DNA of 28,710 nt, from positions 1-28,710 of IMG/VR virus record IMGVR_UViG_3300006754_000108, one strand, 5' to 3'. Origin of the DNA: a virus. The position numbers and the translations under genes are program-made. The notes below the pieces were generated by a model that worked only from the letters and a program-made list of their open reading frames with translations, did no database searches and had not been told where the DNA came from. This document shows, piece after piece, positions 24,745-28,710 of this stretch. Position 1 is the stretch's first letter; each line of letters opens with the position of its first letter.

Positions 24745-25200
24745 ATGTTAGAAGAAAAAGTAAAAGTATATAAAATAAGAAAGAATGCCAAGCTGCCAGA
24801 CAGGGCACATGCGACGGATGCAGGAATGGATTTGTTCTTCGCTCCGGAGAATGGGGAAAATGTGGTGGTTCAGCCCGGACAGTCCCTCATCCTAGGCACT
24901 GGCCTTAAGATTGCTGTGCCAATTGGGCACATGCTGCAGATTATGAACAAGTCCGGAGTCGCAACAAAGAGACAGCTCGTCACAGGAGCATGTGTGGTTG
25001 ATAGGGGTTACAACGGAGAGATCTTCATAAACCTTCAGAATATTGGCCGACACCCGCAAACAATCCTACCAGGCACCAAATTAGCACAGGGAGTGTTTAT
25101 TCCCGTCTCTATGCCGATTATGGTTGAAACTGCGGAGGATAAAGTGTATAGTAGTGTTACAGAGAGAGGCTCAGGTGCGCTTGGATCAACAGGAGAATAA
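24745..25200 (+). CDS. dut: dUTPase
   Basis: Hydrolyses dUTP to dUMP, preventing uracil incorporation and feeding ThyX. 151 residues, standard trimeric dUTPase length. The five motifs are visible: 1 ATDAGMDLFF (23-32), 2 MNKSGVATKR (67-76), 3 GACVVDRGYNGEI (81-93, catalytic D86), 4 LAQGVFIPV (113-121), and 5 RGSGALGSTGE (141-151), where the usual Phe that stacks on uracil is Leu146. The ribosome binding site is AAGGAC. It lies between the MazG-like and zinc-ribbon genes on the same strand. Confidence 0.92.
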   Translation: MLEEKVKVYKIRKNAKLPDRAHATDAGMDLFFAPENGENVVVQPGQSLILGTGLKIAVPIGHMLQIMNKSGVATKRQLVTGACVVDRGYNGEIFINLQNIGRHPQTILPGTKLAQGVFIPVSMPIMVETAEDKVYSSVTERGSGALGSTGE

Positions 25201-25202
25201 TA

Positions 25203-25439
25203 ATGGGATTAGCTAGAAAAATCAAAAGAAAACAGCAAGGTATTTTTATGAAAGAATTCAAGAAGAAAATGAAACATTTCAAGAAAATGGTAAAGTGCTC
25301 CAACTGTGGAAAAGTGCCTACTGAAGATGAAAACATTGACGATTGGAAAATCAACAAGAGTAGTGAAAACCTTGATTTGCTGTGTTTGGATTGTTTCCAT
25401 CCCGCTGACGAGAAAATAGAGATACAAAATGAAGATTAA
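25203..25439 (+). CDS. Small zinc-ribbon protein
   Basis: 78 residues with a basic N-terminal 30 residues (many Lys) and a four-cysteine metal site, C32-x2-C35 and C61-x2-C64, followed by an acidic tail. It resembles small nucleic-acid-binding zinc ribbons. AGGAG of the dUTPase end precedes the ATG. Its last 11 nt overlap the IMP dehydrogenase start. Function unknown. Confidence 0.6.
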   Translation: MGLARKIKRKQQGIFMKEFKKKMKHFKKMVKCSNCGKVPTEDENIDDWKINKSSENLDLLCLDCFHPADEKIEIQNED

Positions 25440-26463
25440 ACCATCTCACTCTTTCGATGATGTTCTTCTTGTTCCATCAAAAAGTTCAATCGAATCCAGA
25501 CAAGAGATTGATCTTACAACTTCTTTAGGAGATTCTAGTTTCCGGCTGCCGATTATTTCCAGTCCCATGGATACCGTTACTGAGCTTGAGATGATGCTAA
25601 CTCTTTTGCGCCATGGCGGCCTAGGTGTAATTCATCGCTACAACAGCATTTCTCAGCAGGCCAATATGTGTGCTATAGCCCGGGACAGACTGGAAGAGTC
25701 GAGCGACAACGCAACTAATATTGCTGCGGCCCTGGGAGTTTCATCGGATATACAGGACCGGTCCACATCTTTGTATGACGCTGGAGCGCGCATATTTTGT
25801 ATCGACATCGCCCATGGACATCATATATATATGGAACGGGCCCTCAAAACTCTACGTGATATCTTTGGTAAAAGCATAACCATAATAGCTGGCAACATAG
25901 CTACTCCAGACGCATATCGCGATTTATCAGATTGGGGAGCTGATGCAGTACGCATCGGCATCGGAGGCGGCTCCATCTGTTCCACTAGGATTCAGACTGG
26001 CCATGGCATGCCTACTTTCCAATCAGTCTTAGACTGCAGCTTTATGCCCGGCGCCTCAATAATCGCAGACGGTGGTATAAAAAACTCTGGAGACATTGTT
26101 AAAGCACTTGCTGCCGGCGCAGATATGGTTATGCTAGGTTCTCTTTTGGCAGGGACAGATGAAAGCCCTGGAGAGGTCTTCTCCACCGCCACCGGAAGTA
26201 AATATAAGGTTTATCGTGGCATGGCATCAGTCGAAGCTCAGGTTGATTGGCGCGGCCATGCAAGGTCACTGGAGGGTGTTTCCACGACGATCCCATATAA
26301 GGGTAGCGTGAAAAATATCCTAAATAATTTAGAGCAGAACATTAAGTCTGGTTTATCTTATACCGGTGCTAGAACGATTGCGGAGTTTCAAGCAAAGGCG
26401 CGCTTTATACAACAGACACATGCAGGTCAGCTAGAGAGTAGCACTCATATCCTAAGAAAATGA
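25429..26463 (+). CDS. guaB: IMP dehydrogenase lacking CBS domains
   Basis: Oxidises IMP to XMP, the committed step to guanine nucleotides. The 344-residue TIM barrel has SSPMDTVTE (44-52), DIAHGHH (126-132), the catalytic loop [11 protein letters not shown] (177-187, C184), ADGGI and the KVYRGMAS flap. The AHGH signature and the C-terminal [15 protein letters not shown] favour IMPDH over the similar-sized GMP reductase, which has ANGYS. The two CBS (Bateman) domains that let GTP/ATP inhibit cellular enzymes are absent, so allosteric feedback by GTP would be lost. GMP reductase remains the main alternative. Unusual in phages; coupled by overlap to genes on both sides. Confidence 0.85.
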   Translation: MKIKPSHSFDDVLLVPSKSSIESRQEIDLTTSLGDSSFRLPIISSPMDTVTELEMMLTLLRHGGLGVIHRYNSISQQANMCAIARDRLEESSDNATNIAAALGVSSDIQDRSTSLYDAGARIFCIDIAHGHHIYMERALKTLRDIFGKSITIIAGNIATPDAYRDLSDWGADAVRIGIGGGSICSTRIQTGHGMPTFQSVLDCSFMPGASIIADGGIKNSGDIVKALAAGADMVMLGSLLAGTDESPGEVFSTATGSKYKVYRGMASVEAQVDWRGHARSLEGVSTTIPYKGSVKNILNNLEQNIKSGLSYTGARTIAEFQAKARFIQQTHAGQLESSTHILRK

Positions 26464-26771
26464 CCACAAAGAAAGTATTTTTTGAGGAAGATGATAATCA
26501 GCATGCCAGAATGCTGATCCGACTCCGATATGATAGGTTGACACAGGGCAAATTTTTCCGAGGCCTTGTGGAGATGTATGTGAAAAATGATTTAGATATG
26601 ATAAAAGTGATTGAAAAAATTAAAATAGAAAAAAGCACAATGGGTCGCCTCAAGCGCGAAAAATCTGTGAAAGAAATAGAAAAAGGAGAGAATATGATGC
26701 AAGACCTAGGTCTATCAAAAAACGAAAAGAATTTTATATATGATTTAATAGAGGAAGATTTTGAAGAATAA
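26460..26771 (+). CDS. Small phage protein, possible ribbon-helix-helix-like regulator
   Basis: 103 residues, highly charged. The N-terminus VFFEEDDNQHARMLIRLRYDRLTQGKFFRGLVEMY has a strand-helix pattern like ribbon-helix-helix proteins (a short strand with alternating residues, then two helices), followed by KSTMGRLKREKSVKE and an acidic C-terminus. From memory, close relatives are common unknown proteins in marine myoviruses. It starts in the ATGA overlap with IMPDH and overlaps the sigma-like gene at its 3' end, so the three are probably co-translated. A DNA-binding role is an inference. Confidence 0.5.
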   Translation: MTTKKVFFEEDDNQHARMLIRLRYDRLTQGKFFRGLVEMYVKNDLDMIKVIEKIKIEKSTMGRLKREKSVKEIEKGENMMQDLGLSKNEKNFIYDLIEEDFEE

Positions 26772-26973
26772 AGAAAACAAAGAGTGCTCAGAAGAAAATT
26801 GCAGATGCTGGATTGACTACCCAGAAGACGATAATTGCATATACGAGGCAATACGAAAACACGGAAATATGACTTTGGATGAAACGTCTAAGAGGTTAGG
26901 TATATCTTTGGTGAGGGTATCTCAGATTGAGAAGCAAGCTCTGAAGAAGCTTTCGAAGAGAATAAAAAAATGA
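26761..26973 (+). CDS. Sigma-70 region 4-like helix-turn-helix protein
   Basis: 70 residues from a TTG start overlapping the previous stop by 11 nt. The C-terminal half MTLDETSKRLGISLVRVSQIEKQALKKL (37-64) matches the region 4.2 helix-turn-helix of sigma-70 (LTLEEIGxxLGISxxRVxQIExxALxKL). The N-terminal half has four cysteines (C9, C14, C16, C26) and no region 2. It could act as a minimal promoter-specificity factor, a co-activator or an anti-sigma-like decoy. Phages often encode such small region 4 proteins. No target promoter family can be tied to it from this window. Confidence 0.6.
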   Translation: MKNKENKECSEENCRCWIDYPEDDNCIYEAIRKHGNMTLDETSKRLGISLVRVSQIEKQALKKLSKRIKK

Positions 26974-27044
26974 GTTTGTTGCGTATGGAGACTATTTATT
27001 TATGTATTTTACACCATTTTTGTATACAAAAGGAGATTTTTTAA

Positions 27045-27533
27045 ATGAGTGAGAAGAAACTACTTAACGAAAACACCATTCGTCGTTTTATGAAGCTAGC
27101 AAATGTGGGTCCATTGACCAACAATTTCATTGCTGAGAATTATGAGGAAGAGGTTGTCGAAGAGGCAGCTGAGGAAGAAATGCCTGAGGACGAAGAGATG
27201 CCTGAGGACGAAGAGATACCTGAGGACGAAGAGATACCTGAGGACGAAGAGCTTGAGATGGAGCTTGGAGATGAAGATGGGGAGGTCATGGGCGAAGCCG
27301 ATATCAGCCTTACAGAAGAAGAGGCCCAACTCCTTATCGATCTAGGCGATCGCCTTCGCGATGCCATGGGCCCAGAAGAGCCTGAGATGGAAGAGCCAGA
27401 GACGGAAGAGCCAGAGACGGAAGAGCCAATAGGAGCGGAAGAGCCAGAGCCAGAAGCTCCTGAGGACGACCTCATACAGGAAGTTCTTCGTAGAGTGACC
27501 AAACGTTTGATCCGCGAAAGAACACGCCGCTAA
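27045..27533 (+). CDS. Acidic repeat protein, possible scaffold/structural protein
   Basis: 162 residues, extremely acidic between about 35 and 145, with two repeat blocks, and a basic C-terminus (RRVTKRLIRERTRR). The N-terminus KKLLNENTIRRFMKLANVGPL resembles, from memory, a short segment found at the N-termini of several virion-associated proteins in marine myoviruses. Low complexity and the acid-then-base layout suit a scaffold or prohead core protein. A strong ribosome binding site (AAAGGAGAT, about 10 nt upstream) and its own 70-nt leader suggest high expression. The stop is followed by a terminator at 27571. Function is inferred only. Confidence 0.5.
   Translation: MSEKKLLNENTIRRFMKLANVGPLTNNFIAENYEEEVVEEAAEEEMPEDEEMPEDEEIPEDEEIPEDEELEMELGDEDGEVMGEADISLTEEEAQLLIDLGDRLRDAMGPEEPEMEEPETEEPETEEPIGAEEPEPEAPEDDLIQEVLRRVTKRLIRERTRR
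27180..27251 (+). repeat. Four tandem 18-nt repeats (coding MPEDEE/IPEDEE)
   Basis: Four consecutive 18-nt units of the form ATR-CCT-GAG-GAC-GAA-GAG at 27180, 27198, 27216 and 27234. Only one base differs among them (ATG in the first two, ATA in the last two). Near-identity at the third codon positions indicates recent duplication by slippage. Confidence 0.95.
27375..27425 (+). repeat. Tandem 15-nt repeats (coding EEPEM/EEPET)
   Basis: Three 15-nt units of GAAGAGCC(T/A)GAGA(T/C)G start at 27375, 27390 and 27405, followed by degenerate GAAGAGCCA copies at 27420 and 27438. This is the second slippage-type block in the same acidic gene. Confidence 0.9.
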
Positions 27534-27570
27534 TAATACAAAACCTTTACACTCATTTAGGTTTCCAAAT

Positions 27571-27606
27571 ATCCCTCAAATTTTTTAAAATCTTTGGGGG
27601 ATTTTT
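27571..27606 (+). terminator. Intrinsic terminator after the acidic repeat protein
   Basis: The inverted repeat ATCCCTCAAA (27571-27580) / TTTGGGGGAT (27593-27602) pairs over 10 positions with one G-T pair and is followed by a T run. The 12-nt loop is AT-rich. It separates the acidic protein gene from the next unit. Confidence 0.78.
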
Positions 27607-27607
27607 A

Positions 27608-27636
27608 TATACATACCAAAACTTTTCTGATATAAT
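27608..27636 (+). promoter_or_regulatory. Extended -10 promoter for the small gene/ClpP unit
   Basis: TGATATAAT at 27628-27636 is an extended -10 with a perfect TATAAT (27631-27636). A TATACA (27608-27613, 4 of 6) lies 17 nt upstream. It starts immediately after the terminator tail and precedes the gene at 27679. Confidence 0.65.
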
Positions 27637-27678
27637 AGTTATAACATACACGAGCCACAAAAGAGGAGAGTGCTTGTT

Positions 27679-27936
27679 ATGGCCAAAAACGTAGAAGGAG
27701 TTTATTGGGAAACGGATCAAAACGAATACAACGTTCAGATACATCACAAGTATGATGAGACGGCCACCATCAGCAGAATTTTTCATGATTGGGAACTCAC
27801 TGCAACAGGGGCTTACACAAAAGAAGACCAAAAGATTTCAATTTTTAGAAAAAAGTTCACCCATCGCATGGAACTTAAAATAGCAGTGCGAGATATAAAA
27901 TATAAAAATAACATTACCTTGAAAGAGATTAAATGA
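27679..27936 (+). CDS. Small phage protein, unknown
   Basis: 85 residues from the ATG at 27679, preferred over the in-frame GTG at 27670 because AGGAG (27664-27668) is 10 nt before the ATG but almost touches the GTG. The protein is beta-rich and polar with several Trp and Tyr, and has no motif I recognise. It ends in an ATGA overlap with the ClpP-like protease gene, so the two are co-translated and may act together. Confidence 0.55.
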   Translation: MAKNVEGVYWETDQNEYNVQIHHKYDETATISRIFHDWELTATGAYTKEDQKISIFRKKFTHRMELKIAVRDIKYKNNITLKEIK

Positions 27937-28658
27937 CTACTGAAACAAAAAAGAATAAGAAAACCAAGAAAACCAAGAAGAATAAAAAGAAGGACGTCAC
28001 AGCTGTAAGCCCTCCAATGCAGATGATGGAAACTCCAGATGGAAAGCAGATTGTTATAGTTAACAACCTGCAGCCACCAGTCGACCCTGTCCCTGAACTA
28101 AGGACAATAAACCTATATGGTGACATTACAGAGCAGAGAGGCTCAGAAGTTGTCGCAGCGCTTTTGTATCTTGAAAATTCAGCCCTGACTCAGATGCTTA
28201 AAGACCCTTCTGACCCCATGTCAAAGATCGTCACCGTCGCCAAATCAATAAATATGTATGTCTCGACTCGTGGAGGAATTGCAAGCGATATGTTTTCAAT
28301 TCTGGATGTAATGGATATGGTTAAGAAAAAGACTTGTGATATTTATACCTATGGTGTTGGAAAAGTGATGTCAGCGGGCGTCCCCATTCTTGCCGCAGGA
28401 ACTCCAGGCAAGCGAAAGGTAGGTCGTAACTGCCGAATCATGCTCCACAGCGTCCTTGCTGGTGCCGGCGGCACGATCTCTTCTATGGAAAACGAACTAG
28501 AAGAGATCAAATGGGTCCAAGATAGCTACATAGAAACCCTTGCTGGCTATACAAAAATGACTAAGGCCAAAATTAAAAAGATGCTCAAAACTCAAAGAGA
28601 TGTTTATATCTCAGCCGAAGAGGCAATAAAATTGGGAATTGCAGACGAAATAATCTAA
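27933..28658 (+). CDS. clpP: ClpP-type serine protease with Lys-rich N-terminal extension
   Basis: 241 residues. The Ser-His-Asp triad is intact: S147 in GVGKVMSAGVPILAAG (141-156), H172 in RIMLHS, and D223 in QRDVYISAEEA, the last matching RDxFxSAEEA of ClpP. The oligomerisation and oxyanion glycines (STRGG, 111-115) are present. The first 20 residues contain eleven or more lysines, unlike processed ClpP. Phage ClpP-like proteins serve as prohead maturation proteases or act with host Clp ATPases. No capsid genes are visible beside it, so the role is open. It has its own promoter upstream with the preceding small gene. Confidence 0.85.
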   Translation: MTTETKKNKKTKKTKKNKKKDVTAVSPPMQMMETPDGKQIVIVNNLQPPVDPVPELRTINLYGDITEQRGSEVVAALLYLENSALTQMLKDPSDPMSKIVTVAKSINMYVSTRGGIASDMFSILDVMDMVKKKTCDIYTYGVGKVMSAGVPILAAGTPGKRKVGRNCRIMLHSVLAGAGGTISSMENELEEIKWVQDSYIETLAGYTKMTKAKIKKMLKTQRDVYISAEEAIKLGIADEII

Positions 28659-28678
28659 TTATATAGAGGTATTATATT

Positions 28679-28710
28679 ATGACTTGGCACAAAGAATTTC
28701 TATCAGAGAA
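28679..28710 (+). CDS. Start of the next gene (3' truncated)
   Basis: An ATG at 28679 follows AGAGGT (28664-28669) by 9 nt. The visible frame reads MTWHKEFLSE and is open to the window edge. It is too short to identify. Confidence 0.55.
   Translation, partial: MTWHKEFLSE

Noticed and set aside
24400-26463. Idea that the phage makes 2-aminoadenine (Z) DNA, from MazG-like, IMPDH-like and family A polymerase genes
   Set aside because: No PurZ or DatZ-like protein is present in the window, and the MazG-like protein belongs to the KLVRD-type group; without PurZ the idea is unsupported here.
27140-27502. Antisense Ser-rich open frame across the acidic gene
   Set aside because: It is the mirror image of repeated GAG/GAA/GAC codons and has no independent ribosome binding site.
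1-28710. CRISPR arrays, insertion sequences, integrase or attachment sites
   Set aside because: No spaced direct repeats, transposase or integrase motifs were found; the only repeats are the coding tandem repeats in the acidic protein gene.

Overview
The window is a segment of a large tailed-phage (probably myovirus) genome. Every gene is on the + strand and most are packed with 0-35 nt overlaps or gaps of a few bases. At the left end are tail or baseplate genes: a C-terminal fragment of a virion protein, a gp53/LysM-like baseplate protein, and two large virion proteins of unknown role. About 23 kb of replication, nucleotide, DNA-modification and accessory genes follow. The core is T4-like in kind: gp32-type single-strand DNA-binding protein, RecA/UvsX recombinase, FEN-type 5' exonuclease (RNase H) and DnaB/gp41-type helicase. 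No family B polymerase is present here. Instead there is a minimal family A polymerase (fingers and palm only) and, 15 kb away, a full-length family C DnaE-type polymerase with an N-terminal PHP domain.

Layout: 1-4709 virion genes; 4675-6668 family A polymerase and a protein that may be a divergent tubulin/FtsZ-like fold; 6655-8703 SSB and recombinase, closed by a strong intrinsic terminator; 8716-12962 5' exonuclease, helicase and B12-dependent ribonucleotide reductase; 12971-15610 ParB-like protein, an unusual tRNA-Gly(CCC) and a Mom-like GNAT protein (candidate DNA hypermodification cassette); 15615-20743 a small DNA-binding-like protein, GroES-like cochaperonin, ThyX, a large VWA/MopE-repeat lipoprotein, a conserved unknown and a nucleotidyltransferase-like protein; 20756-24389 a small unknown and the DnaE-type polymerase; 24400-26973 MazG-like pyrophosphohydrolase, dUTPase, zinc-ribbon protein, CBS-less IMP dehydrogenase and two small putative regulators; 27045-28710 an acidic repeat protein, a small unknown, a ClpP-type protease and the start of one more gene. 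No stretch longer than 300 nt lacks a gene.

The nucleotide genes form a coherent pathway. IMPDH feeds guanine nucleotides, NrdJ makes deoxynucleotides, dUTPase supplies dUMP and removes dUTP, ThyX makes dTMP, and the MazG-like protein cleans the pool. Near-consensus sigma-70 promoters (TTGACA, 16-17 nt, TATWAT) precede or lie inside the ends of genes through the replication region, which suggests direct use of host RNA polymerase.

The host cannot be read directly. The MopE-type metal-binding repeats and VWA domain in the lipoprotein resemble surface proteins common in Myxococcota, Bradymonadota and other former Deltaproteobacteria, so a marine or aquatic host of that kind is a reasonable but unproven guess. 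All family assignments were made by reading motifs; no database search was run.
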